A stretch of 64,000 bases of DNA from Dyadobacter sp. (lineage in GTDB: Bacteria > Bacteroidota > Bacteroidia > Cytophagales > Spirosomataceae), in assembly GCF_017744695.1 (NCBI RefSeq), contig NZ_JAGIAS010000001.1:773013-837012 (forward strand), read 5' to 3'. Below the pieces are notes generated by a model that was not told the origin of the DNA, ran no database searches, and saw nothing but the letters and a program-made list of their open reading frames with translations. Shown here in pieces: positions 35,519 to 43,729 of the stretch; the stretch's first letter is position 1, and every line of letters begins with the position of its first letter. A program made the translations under genes and the position numbers.

Positions 35519-35719
35519 GTTGGATGTTAATTTCGAATGATTGAATGACTGAATGACTGAATGAGTGAATGAGTGAATAAAAGTCAAGTGTAGTTGAGTG
35601 GGTCAGATGTAGTTTTGCTGAAAAGTCCATGATTATTACTGACTCAATGACGATTATTCAATCATTCAGTCATTCAATCATTCGGTCATTCAAAATTCAC
35701 TCATTCACTCATTCACGCA
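35519..35719. repeat. GAATGA-type tandem repeats in inverted arrangement
   Basis: The left half (35536-35580) repeats GAATGATTGAATGACTGAATGA and variants; the right half (35640-35718) repeats the reverse sense (CATTCAGTCATTCAATCATTC). The two halves can pair over tens of bases. No gene. The right-hand part (CGGTCATTCAAAATTCACTC) recurs exactly next to the second TldD gene at about 39017. Confidence 0.8.
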
Positions 35720-37357
35720 TTATATCTTCCTCGCCGTATTGATAACATTCACGCCGTTAAACCGCGCCGTGGAGCTGCCGTGCGATACAGCGCTGGACTG
35801 CATGGGTTGTCCCTTGCCGTCGAAGAACGAGCCGCCCAGGCGGTAGTCGCGCTCGTCGCATACCTGCACACACGAGTTCCAGAATTCCTGCGTATTCGAC
35901 TGGTAAGCCACATCTTTCAACATCCCGGCGATCTTTCCGTCCTTGATTTCATAATACAACTGGCCACCAAACTGGAAGTTATAGCGTTGCTGATCGATCG
36001 AGAATGACCCGTCGCCGATAATGTAAATGCCCTTTTTAACATCCTTAATCATTTCCTCCACCGACAACGGTGTTTTACCGGCCGCCAGCGACACATTCGG
36101 CATTCGCTGGAACTGCACCGAGCTCCAACTGTCGGCATAGCAGCAGCCATGGGATTCTTTCGCGCCGATGATATGCGCCTGGTCGCGGATCGCCTGGTAG
36201 TTCACCAATATACCGTCTTTCACCAGGTCCCATTGTTTGGTATTAACCCCTTCATCGTCCCAACCTACCGCGCCCAGCGAGCCTGGCTGCAATTTGTCAG
36301 CTACGAGATTCACCTGCTTGCTGCCGTACTGGAAGTTTTTGGATTGCCATTTATCGAGTGTTGCAAACGAAGTTCCGGCAAAGTTGGCTTCATAGCCCAG
36401 TACCCGGTCGAGTTCCAGTGGGTGCCCTACCGACTCGTGAATAGTGAGCCACAAATGCGAAGGGTCGAGTACGAGATCATATTTACCGGCCTCCACCGAT
36501 TTGGCTGTGAGCTTCTCCTTGGCTTGCAGAGAAGCTGCGGTCGCGTCTTCGAGCATGTCGTACCCTTTGTTGTAGCGGGTCGTCACGCCGGTAACTTTAT
36601 CGGCCGGGTTCGACTGCAGATAATCGTACCCCATGCCCATCGGCGCGCTCAGCGAACGGCGTGTCTCGAATTTGCCGGTTTTAGGATCGATGGCCGTCAC
36701 ATTGAAAAGCGGCCAAATGCGATGGATATCCTGATCGATATAAGAGCCATCGGTCGAGGCAAAATATTTTTGCTCATTCACCTGAAAAAGGATCGAATTC
36801 ACATAGTTGGCCCCATTCTTCATGGCGGCGTCGTTCACCGAAAGCAGCAGATCCACCTTTTCCTTGATGGGTACTTCAAATGCATTCTTTTTGAACGGCG
36901 CTTTCCAGCTCACTTCCCCAAAGCCTTTTTGCGGGGCGAGCTGTACGGGTTCTTTCATGAGCTTTGCGTTGGCTTTCGCGATGGCAACCGCTTCTTCCGC
37001 CGCTTTCGCCAGTTGTGCTTCACTTTTGGCATCCACTACCGCAGCGAAACCCCAGCAGCCATTGGCTATCACGCGCACACCCACACCGTATGATTCGGTA
37101 TTGACGATATTTTGGACCTTATCTTCCCGGGTAGTTACGAATTGATTAAGATAGCGGCCAATACGCACATCGGCATAGGATGCGCCCTTGGATTTGGCCG
37201 CATTGAGGGCCGCGTCCGCAAGCCGCTTTTTCAGGGCCACATCATCGCCCGGCACCAGAAATGCCTCAGGCGACACCGGCCGGCCCATTGCGAAGCCCGG
37301 CAACATGAACGCTCCCGTTCCGAGCCCGGCCATTTGAATAAAATCTCGTCGTTTCAA
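35720..37357 (-). CDS. TldD-family metalloprotease with Tat-like leader, first pair
   Basis: A 545-residue protein. The N-terminus MKRRDFIQMAGLGTGAFMLPG is a twin-arginine leader (RRDF then a hydrophobic stretch). The zinc motif HESVGH (residues 307-312, HExxxH) with the following PLELDRVLGYEA marks an active TldD. The end (GGSFFDGKGQPMQSSAVSHG, ARFNGVNVINTARKI) is typical. The start codon is TTG (37355-37357); the next Met (residue 9) would destroy the Tat motif, so TTG is preferred. Presumably a TldD/TldE heterodimer is formed with the gene at 34181; site of action is probably the periplasm. Confidence 0.92.
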   Translation of the reverse strand: MKRRDFIQMAGLGTGAFMLPGFAMGRPVSPEAFLVPGDDVALKKRLADAALNAAKSKGASYADVRIGRYLNQFVTTREDKVQNIVNTESYGVGVRVIANGCWGFAAVVDAKSEAQLAKAAEEAVAIAKANAKLMKEPVQLAPQKGFGEVSWKAPFKKNAFEVPIKEKVDLLLSVNDAAMKNGANYVNSILFQVNEQKYFASTDGSYIDQDIHRIWPLFNVTAIDPKTGKFETRRSLSAPMGMGYDYLQSNPADKVTGVTTRYNKGYDMLEDATAASLQAKEKLTAKSVEAGKYDLVLDPSHLWLTIHESVGHPLELDRVLGYEANFAGTSFATLDKWQSKNFQYGSKQVNLVADKLQPGSLGAVGWDDEGVNTKQWDLVKDGILVNYQAIRDQAHIIGAKESHGCCYADSWSSVQFQRMPNVSLAAGKTPLSVEEMIKDVKKGIYIIGDGSFSIDQQRYNFQFGGQLYYEIKDGKIAGMLKDVAYQSNTQEFWNSCVQVCDERDYRLGGSFFDGKGQPMQSSAVSHGSSTARFNGVNVINTARKI

Positions 37358-37493
37358 AGTGTAGATGTTTAGCTAATAGAATTGATTGGGTGAGTCAAAA
37401 AAGTGCAATTCATAAGTTAATGAATGGCTGCACTTGTTTCAACTCACCTGTTATGGATGGCAGGATAGCAGTTTAAATGGACTACGTTTATCG

Positions 37494-38810
37494 CTAAACC
37501 GCATCTGAAAGGCTTGTAAACGTAAAATCACGGATTTTGAGCGGCGGTATCAGGCTGCCGTTGGTACGTACCGGCTTCCCGATGGCCTCCACGTTGTTGA
37601 GCATGATCACCGGGCTTTCGTTGAAGCGGAAGTTCTTAACCGGGTACTTGATCTGTCCGTTTTCGATGTAAAAAGTACCATCGCGCGTGAGGCCCGTGTA
37701 GAGCAGCGTTTGCGGATCCACAGCGCGGATGTACCAGAACCGCGTGACGAGAATACCTTTCTCGGTCCCTTTGATCAGGTCGGCAAGCGAGTCGTTACCG
37801 CCCTGGAAAATAATACCATCGGGGGATGGAATCGCTTTGACGCCCTTTTTCTGCGCCCAGAAACGCGAATAGTACATATTCTTCACCACCCCGTTTTCAA
37901 ACCAGGTTACTTTCTCCTGAGGTCGGCCATCGCCGGCGAATGGAGAACCGGGCACTTCCGTATTCACGGGATCAGAGTAAATGGTGACGCGTTCATCCAG
38001 AAGCTTCTCGCCCAGGCGTGTCTGTCCGCCTTTCTTACCCAGGAAGCTCCGGCCTTCGTCGGCACTGCGCCCGTCCATATTCCGCATCATATTGAGAATA
38101 AGATCGTGTGCGGCGGTGGGTTCGAGGATCACCGTGTATTTGCCGGGTTCCAGCGCCTTCGCATTCACCGACGCCATGGCTTTTTGCATCGCGATCTCGG
38201 TCGCTGTCCGGGTGTTCAGCTTGGAAACGTCATTATAGTCACGCTGCACAAAACCGGAGCCAGTGCCATCCGCCGTCCTCACGGTCACCGAAAAGTCCAC
38301 GGAAGTGGATTTGTTATATCCAAAAAGCCCTTTGTTGTTCCCTATCGCCGTAAAACCGCTCGTATCTTCCATATAACCTGCGGCGGTCAGATTTTTCTGC
38401 GTGCAGGGTTCAATACTTCCAAAGGCTGCTTTGGCCCGGTATTCCGGATCAATACCCGATGTCGTATCTGCAAATGCCTGGGTATTCACATATTGCTGGG
38501 CCCCAAGCATCGGCACATATTCGGGATTATCGGGTGCAAGCTTCGCGATTTCCTCTGCGCGACGTACAGTCTTTTCGAGCGATGCATCGTCGAACTCGTT
38601 AATCGTAGCCGTTCCCGACTTTTTACCAAAAACGGCTGTGACGGAAAGCGACAAATCGTTGGTCTCACCGCTGGTCGACACCGAATTGCGCGCATAGCGG
38701 ATATTGCCTGTCCGGTTCCCCGAAAGCGAAGCGCTGATCTCGTCAGCCTTCGAAAATGCCAGGACTTTATCTATGATTTTTTTAGCTTCTTCTTTTGTAA
38801 GGATTGCCAT
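37494..38810 (-). CDS. TldE/PmbA-family protease subunit, second pair
   Basis: A 438-residue paralogue of the gene at 34181, with the same landmarks (GNIRYARNSVSTSGETNDLS, GSGFVQRDYNDVSKLNT, LLYTGLTRDGTFYIENGQIK, and the shared end IRDFTFTSLSDAV). No signal peptide and no HExxxH, as for TldE. Its gene is separated from the second TldD by the 14-copy GAATGATT array. Likely the partner of the TldD at 39045. Confidence 0.92.
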   Translation of the reverse strand: MAILTKEEAKKIIDKVLAFSKADEISASLSGNRTGNIRYARNSVSTSGETNDLSLSVTAVFGKKSGTATINEFDDASLEKTVRRAEEIAKLAPDNPEYVPMLGAQQYVNTQAFADTTSGIDPEYRAKAAFGSIEPCTQKNLTAAGYMEDTSGFTAIGNNKGLFGYNKSTSVDFSVTVRTADGTGSGFVQRDYNDVSKLNTRTATEIAMQKAMASVNAKALEPGKYTVILEPTAAHDLILNMMRNMDGRSADEGRSFLGKKGGQTRLGEKLLDERVTIYSDPVNTEVPGSPFAGDGRPQEKVTWFENGVVKNMYYSRFWAQKKGVKAIPSPDGIIFQGGNDSLADLIKGTEKGILVTRFWYIRAVDPQTLLYTGLTRDGTFYIENGQIKYPVKNFRFNESPVIMLNNVEAIGKPVRTNGSLIPPLKIRDFTFTSLSDAV

Positions 38811-38840
38811 CGTTCATCTTTTTTTGATCGATCTGATTTT

Positions 38841-39044
38841 GAATGATTCGCCGTGGAACGGGGAATGATTGAATGATTGAATGATTGAATGATTGAATGA
38901 TTGAATGATTGAATGATTGAATGATTGAATGATTGAATGATTGAATGATTGAATGATTGAATGATTGAATGATTGAATAGATAACTGTTTCCTGTGAAAC
39001 CTTTATTCGGTCATTCAGTCATTCGGTCATTCAAAATTCACTCA
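38841..39044. repeat. Array of 14 perfect GAATGATT units plus inverted CATTC repeats
   Basis: One GAATGATT unit (38841-38848) is followed by CGCCGTGGAACGGG and then by 14 uninterrupted identical 8-base units from 38863 to 38974, ending GAATAG. The right end (about 39008-39040) carries the reverse sense (GTCATTCAGTCATTCGGTC). Perfect identity across 14 units suggests recent slippage expansion. No gene. Confidence 0.9.
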
Positions 39045-40688
39045 TTATATCTTCCTTCCCGTATTAATCACATTCACCCCGTTAAACCTTGTCGTCGCAC
39101 TACCGTGTGAAACGGCGCTGATCTGGGAGGGTTGGCCCTTGCCGTCGAAAAACGAGCCGAATGTGCGGTAATCGTCCTTGTCGCAGAGCTGCACGCACGA
39201 ATTCCAGAACTCCCGGGTGTTGGACTGATAAGCCACGTCATCAAGCATTCCGGCGATTTCGCCGTTCTTGATCTCATAGAAAACCTGGCCTCCAAACTGG
39301 AAGTTGTAACGCTGCTGATCAATCGAATAAGAACCTCTTCCGACAATATAAATACCCTTTTCTACCCCTTTGATCATATCGAGCACGCTCCGTTTTTCCG
39401 TTCCGGGTTTGAGGCTGATATTGGGCATACGCTGAAATTGAACGGAACTCCAATCATCGGCATAGCAGCAACCGTGCGACTCTTTTTCGCCCAAAATCTG
39501 CACCTGGTCGCGGATCGCCTGGTAGTTGACCAGGATACCGTCCTTAATAATATCCCACTCCTTGCACGGAACGCCTTCGTCGTCGTACCCGACCGCGCCC
39601 AACGTATGCGGTTGCGTTTTGTCGGCCACGATATTGACGAGCTTGCTGCCATAATTGAAATTTTTGGTCTTCCATTTATCCAGCGTCGCAAAGCTGGTAC
39701 CGGCGTAGTTGGCCTCATAGCCTAGCACGCGATCGAGCTCCGTCGGGTGCCCCACCGACTCGTGAATGGTGAGCCCCAAATGGTTAGGGTCTAAAACAAG
39801 GTCGTATTTGCCCGGCTCCACCGATTTGGCCGTTACTTTCTCCTTAGCTTGCTTAGCAGCCATAATCGCATCCTCCACCATATCGTAGGAGTTGCGGTAG
39901 CCCACCATGCCGTTCGGGCCCGCGATTTTCTCGCTGGCCAGGCCGTCGAGATATTCGTAGCCCATGCCCATCGGGGAGCTGATCGCGTCGCGGGTTTTGA
40001 ATTTGCCCGAAGCCTTGTCGGTCACGGTCACGGTGAACGTAGGCCAGATCCGGTGGATATCCTGATCGATGAAAGAGCCGTCGGTAGAAGCAAAATATTT
40101 TTGCTCGTTGATGAAAAAGAGATTCGAGGTCACAAAGTTGGCCCCGTTATCCATCGCGGCGCCGTTGACTTTCATCATCAGGTCGATCTTCTCCTTCACC
40201 GGTATCTCAAATGCATTTTTGGTAAGCGGCGTTTTCCACGTCTTATCACCCACGCCTTTCTGCGCCGCAAGCACCACCGGCTCTTTCTGGAATTTCGAAT
40301 TCGCTTTGGCGATCGCTACGGCTGTCGCAGCACATTTGGCAATGCCGTCGGGTGTCACATCGCTCGTAGCCGAAAAGCCCCAGGTACCATTGGCAATCAC
40401 GCGAATACCGATTCCGTAAGATTCCGCATTCACGATATTTTGCACCTGTTTCTCCCGTGTGAACAGGTATTGCTGCAAATAGCGGCCGATACGGACGTCC
40501 GTGTAGCTGGCGCCCTTGTCGCGGGCGGCATTCAACGCGGTTTCGGCGAGTTTTTTCTTGGTAACGGCATCCAGCCACGGAGTGAGCAGTTGGGCTTCGG
40601 CCACGGGACTCCCGATGACCGGAACCTCGGAGAGCATCATAGCGCCCAAGCCAAGGCCCGACATCTGCATGAAGTGTCTTCTTTTCAT
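39045..40688 (-). CDS. TldD-family metalloprotease with Tat-like leader, second pair
   Basis: A 547-residue paralogue of the TldD at 35720. The leader MKRRHFMQMSGLGLGAMML has the twin arginines and hydrophobic core; the zinc motif HESVGH is at residues 309-314, followed by PTELDRVLGYEA. It starts with ATG. First gene of the TldD-TldE-TldD-TldE series on the minus strand. An upstream hairpin terminator (40801-40839) separates it from the response regulator, so its own promoter should lie in 40689-40800, which is AT-rich. Confidence 0.92.
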   Translation of the reverse strand: MKRRHFMQMSGLGLGAMMLSEVPVIGSPVAEAQLLTPWLDAVTKKKLAETALNAARDKGASYTDVRIGRYLQQYLFTREKQVQNIVNAESYGIGIRVIANGTWGFSATSDVTPDGIAKCAATAVAIAKANSKFQKEPVVLAAQKGVGDKTWKTPLTKNAFEIPVKEKIDLMMKVNGAAMDNGANFVTSNLFFINEQKYFASTDGSFIDQDIHRIWPTFTVTVTDKASGKFKTRDAISSPMGMGYEYLDGLASEKIAGPNGMVGYRNSYDMVEDAIMAAKQAKEKVTAKSVEPGKYDLVLDPNHLGLTIHESVGHPTELDRVLGYEANYAGTSFATLDKWKTKNFNYGSKLVNIVADKTQPHTLGAVGYDDEGVPCKEWDIIKDGILVNYQAIRDQVQILGEKESHGCCYADDWSSVQFQRMPNISLKPGTEKRSVLDMIKGVEKGIYIVGRGSYSIDQQRYNFQFGGQVFYEIKNGEIAGMLDDVAYQSNTREFWNSCVQLCDKDDYRTFGSFFDGKGQPSQISAVSHGSATTRFNGVNVINTGRKI

Positions 40689-40796
40689 TGGTTAAGGTTT
40701 AGCCTTTCGGCAAAAGATGAAGAATAGTCGGATATTGAATCTCCAATGTAGTCAATATATCCTTAACAAATATTGGTGTGGCAATTTTTTTGTACC

Positions 40797-40839
40797 AAAC
40801 AAAAGAGCGCCGGAAGTTCGTGGACTTCGGCGCTCTTTT
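40797..40839 (-). terminator. Hairpin terminator after the response-regulator gene
   Basis: The arms AAAAGAGCGCCGGAAGT (40801-40817) and ACTTCGGCGCTCTTTT (40824-40839) pair with one bulged base. On the minus strand the stem is followed by TTTTGTTTGG, so it should end the transcript coming from 41268. The A-run on the opposite side makes it potentially bidirectional. Confidence 0.8.
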
Positions 40840-40914
40840 GTCGCGGTGAGAGACCACAACGCATTCGGACCTAGTAGCATACTACGCCCTGCATGGCATT
40901 CTGATAATCTTCAC

Positions 40915-41268
40915 CTAGTACAAACGCGATATCATCAGCGTCCGTAGTTGCTGTTCATCCCAGGGCTTGTTGACATAACTGTGAAAGTATCCCTTACCAG
41001 CCGCCCAGCGAAACTCATCCGTATAGGCGTTACCGGTGAGCAGCACGCGCATACTGGAAGGATATTGATTGGAAGCCAGTTTGAGAAATTCAAGCCCGGT
41101 CATTTCGGGCATCTGATGGTCAGCAAAAATAACGTCGATTTTGTGTTCGCCGAGGATTTTCAGCGCTTCTTCGGTTGAATTGGCCAGGTAAATCTGGGCG
41201 TCTCTCCGGAAGGTCGCTTTGAAGGAATTCAGATTATTAATTTCATGGTCAACATAAAGGATGCTCAT
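40915..41268 (-). CDS. Single-domain response regulator (receiver only)
   Basis: The start is the ATG at 41268 (MSILYVDHEINNLNSF); 12 open codons upstream are not conserved in character. At 117 residues it is just a CheY-like receiver. Phospho-acceptor Asp is in VIFADHQMPEMTG, the switch Thr in VLLTGNAY and the conserved Lys in YVNKPWDEQQL. The acidic pair is unusual: D-H-E instead of D-D/E adjacent. No output domain and no kinase next to it. It could act in a phosphorelay with a distant kinase. Confidence 0.88.
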   Translation of the reverse strand: MSILYVDHEINNLNSFKATFRRDAQIYLANSTEEALKILGEHKIDVIFADHQMPEMTGLEFLKLASNQYPSSMRVLLTGNAYTDEFRWAAGKGYFHSYVNKPWDEQQLRTLMISRLY

Positions 41269-41504
41269 AGTTATTAGATCGATCGGGGGGTTACTACAAA
41301 GCAAATTTATGAATTAACTCATTACCCGGAACAAAATCCCGGACTGCGTAAAACAACCGAAAGCTCTGTCAAATTCCCAAAGGTATCACATTTCGCATCC
41401 GCGTAGCGAAAACCAACTCATTGTCAGTATTTTAATGACAAAAATTTTATTTAACGGTAAAACCCATTTCAATTAAAATGCTAGAAAATAATTAGCGCTG
41501 CTGC

Positions 41505-42317
41505 CTAAATCGACTGATAACGATCTTTCAGGAGGTTCATCATGTGCACGTTCACATCCCACTGGCTCACCAGCGGCATTTGCGTGTAGGGCATCGCAGG
41601 CATATAAGGCGCGGGACCGAACTCGGTGGTAACGGTAAGCGTGGTGCCATTTTGCGTATGAATTGCCGCAACACGGTCCCACCAGCCGAGGTGTGCATTC
41701 AGCACTTCCTCCCACTCGGGTGCGCGCGGGTCGTTCACCTGCGGGCCTTCGGGATGGCCCACGCGGCTGTGGATGTGATCGGTGCGCGAAATGGCGAGCG
41801 CTACTTCGTCGGAAAGGTCGGCGAGGAGCGATTCGTGGACGGCGCACCAATGCGAAATATCCAGCGCAATGCGGATACCGGGGTCCGATTGCAGGTAGCC
41901 CATCGTGATATGGGCAGCGAAGAGACTTTTACCCCGGTGCGTTTCGTGGATGATGGGAATCCCGGAATCGGCAGAAAGCTTTGCTGCAAGCGCGAAAAGC
42001 CGCTGGTTTTGCGCGGTATTGAAATAGTCTTTGCCGGTCTGGCAGTTAATCAGCACCGGCCGCGCGTCGATCAGATTACGGAGGTATTTTTCGTAATTCG
42101 CAGCATGCTCATCGATACTTTTCTCAAACGATTGCCAATACTGGCCGATCAGCCGCAGATCCCAGGCTGCCAGCGTATCCAGGATGGCCCGTTTTTCGGC
42201 CGAATCGAAAGGCAGCGCCATTTCGACTCCGTCGTACCCAGCCGCTTTTACATTTTTACAAAAAGTATCGAACGGAAGGGTATTCCCCCACTCCGGTGCG
42301 TAAAATTGAATTGTCAT
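41505..42317 (-). CDS. Sugar phosphate isomerase/epimerase-like TIM-barrel protein
   Basis: A 270-residue cytoplasmic protein of the xylose-isomerase-like TIM-barrel superfamily (AP endonuclease 2 family). Visible landmarks: WGNTLPFDTFCKNVKAAGYDGVEMA at the start, IIHETHRGKSLF and IRIALDISHWCAVHE (metal-site acid and histidines), and HIHSRVGHPEGPQVNDP. It lies 11 bp after the MFS transporter gene and likely acts on the sugar or polyol it imports. The exact substrate cannot be named. Confidence 0.85.
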   Translation of the reverse strand: MTIQFYAPEWGNTLPFDTFCKNVKAAGYDGVEMALPFDSAEKRAILDTLAAWDLRLIGQYWQSFEKSIDEHAANYEKYLRNLIDARPVLINCQTGKDYFNTAQNQRLFALAAKLSADSGIPIIHETHRGKSLFAAHITMGYLQSDPGIRIALDISHWCAVHESLLADLSDEVALAISRTDHIHSRVGHPEGPQVNDPRAPEWEEVLNAHLGWWDRVAAIHTQNGTTLTVTTEFGPAPYMPAMPYTQMPLVSQWDVNVHMMNLLKDRYQSI

Positions 42318-42328
42318 TGGATGGGTAA

Positions 42329-43720
42329 TCAGCTTTTTTGTAATAGTTTTTCAATTTCTTCCAAAGACCTGCCCTTGGTTTCAGGAACGCTGGTACGGAC
42401 AAAAAAGTAGTAAACCAGACATACCGCCGCGTGGATCAAAAAGGTGACCGGTATGCCGAAATACTGGTTCATAACCGGAAACAAGGCCGTCGTGAAGAAA
42501 TTGGCGATCCATAAGGCGAGCGTAGCCACCGCCATGGCATTACCACGGATACGGTTTGGAAAGATTTCGGAAAGTGCCACCCACGTCACCGGCCCGAGCG
42601 TGGCGGAATAGATCCCCACGAATGCTAGCACGAAAACCAGCACCCACAAGCCCGACCATTGCAGATAGAAAGCAGCCGATAACGCCAGCGCATCCGCAAA
42701 CAAGAGAAACGAGCCATATTGCAAAAGCTTTTTGCGCCCAGCCTTGTCGATCGTACCGATGGCGACAAAAGTGAATATAAAGTTGGTCAGTCCGATGATG
42801 ATCGACTGCAAAAACGCCGAATTCTGTGCCATGCCAGCCTTTTTGAAGAGCTCCGGGGCGTACGAAAAAATCGAATTCTGCCCGACTATCTGCGAAAATA
42901 CGGCAATCATCACACCGATAAAGACAATATGCGCGACATCCTTGCGAAATAGGTCAGCGACCTTGTATTCTGTTTTATCTGCGAAACTTTGCTCAATCTG
43001 CTCCTGTTCGGCCAATGCATAATCCAGCCCACCTACACGTTCGAGAACGATATGCGCTTCAAACTCCCGGCCCGCGCGTATCAGCCAGCGCGGACTTTCG
43101 GAGGCCATGAAAAGGCTGAAATAAAAGAGCAATGCCGGAATAGATTGCGAAGAAAACATCCACCGCCAGTTATCCTCGACATCCAGCAGCATGTAGTTTG
43201 AAAAATAAGCCAGCAATATCCCCACCACAATGGACAGCTGGTAAAACGAAACCGTAGTTCCGCGCATGGGAGCAGGGGAAATTTCGGCCAGGTAAATCGG
43301 GCAAACGAGTGCCGCGGCCCCTACCGCTACACCGCTCAGCATGCGAAAGCCAATAAACATCGGGAAGTTCTCGGCCCAGCCGGTCCCCCCACCTGTAACG
43401 GCGAACAATATGGCACAGATCATCAGCAATTTCTTACGCCCGAGCCGCTCGCAGAGCCAACCTCCCAGGACAGCGCCGATGGCCGCGCCCAGATTGATAC
43501 ACCCCACGGCCCAGCCCGTTTCCAGCTCGTTCAGTCCGAAATGTGCCTGGAAGAATCCGACCGTCCCTGAGATGATCACCAGGTCGAACCCGAACAATAT
43601 CCCGCCCAAAGCTGCAATCGCGCTGAGCAGGTAGACATACCCCTTGTTGATTTGAACAAGCCCTTGACGGCCCAGTCCGGTCTTGTCCAAATTGGAAAAA
43701 GTGCCTGGGGCGTGTGCCAT
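42329..43720 (-). CDS. MFS sugar porter (XylE/GalP-like)
   Basis: A 463-residue, 12-helix transporter. Sugar-porter motifs are present: GFDLVIISGTVG in helix 1, GRKKLLMICA after helix 2, ESPRWLIRAGR at the end of helix 6, DKAGRKKLLQYG in the second half and the PETKGRSLEEIE tail. It should import a monosaccharide or inositol-like compound with protons. It sits between the PhyH-type dioxygenase and isomerase genes with gaps of 9 and 11 bp, so all three form an operon. Confidence 0.92.
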   Translation of the reverse strand: MAHAPGTFSNLDKTGLGRQGLVQINKGYVYLLSAIAALGGILFGFDLVIISGTVGFFQAHFGLNELETGWAVGCINLGAAIGAVLGGWLCERLGRKKLLMICAILFAVTGGGTGWAENFPMFIGFRMLSGVAVGAAALVCPIYLAEISPAPMRGTTVSFYQLSIVVGILLAYFSNYMLLDVEDNWRWMFSSQSIPALLFYFSLFMASESPRWLIRAGREFEAHIVLERVGGLDYALAEQEQIEQSFADKTEYKVADLFRKDVAHIVFIGVMIAVFSQIVGQNSIFSYAPELFKKAGMAQNSAFLQSIIIGLTNFIFTFVAIGTIDKAGRKKLLQYGSFLLFADALALSAAFYLQWSGLWVLVFVLAFVGIYSATLGPVTWVALSEIFPNRIRGNAMAVATLALWIANFFTTALFPVMNQYFGIPVTFLIHAAVCLVYYFFVRTSVPETKGRSLEEIEKLLQKS

Positions 43721-43729
43721 AATGTGCGT

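Noticed and set aside
35519..35587. N-terminal extension of the first TldE frame
   Set aside because: It only reads repeat sequence (HSFTHSVIQSFNHS); the second TldE begins at the matching MAI position.
38841..39044. CRISPR array
   Set aside because: The repeat unit is 8 bases with no spacers, and no cas genes are present.
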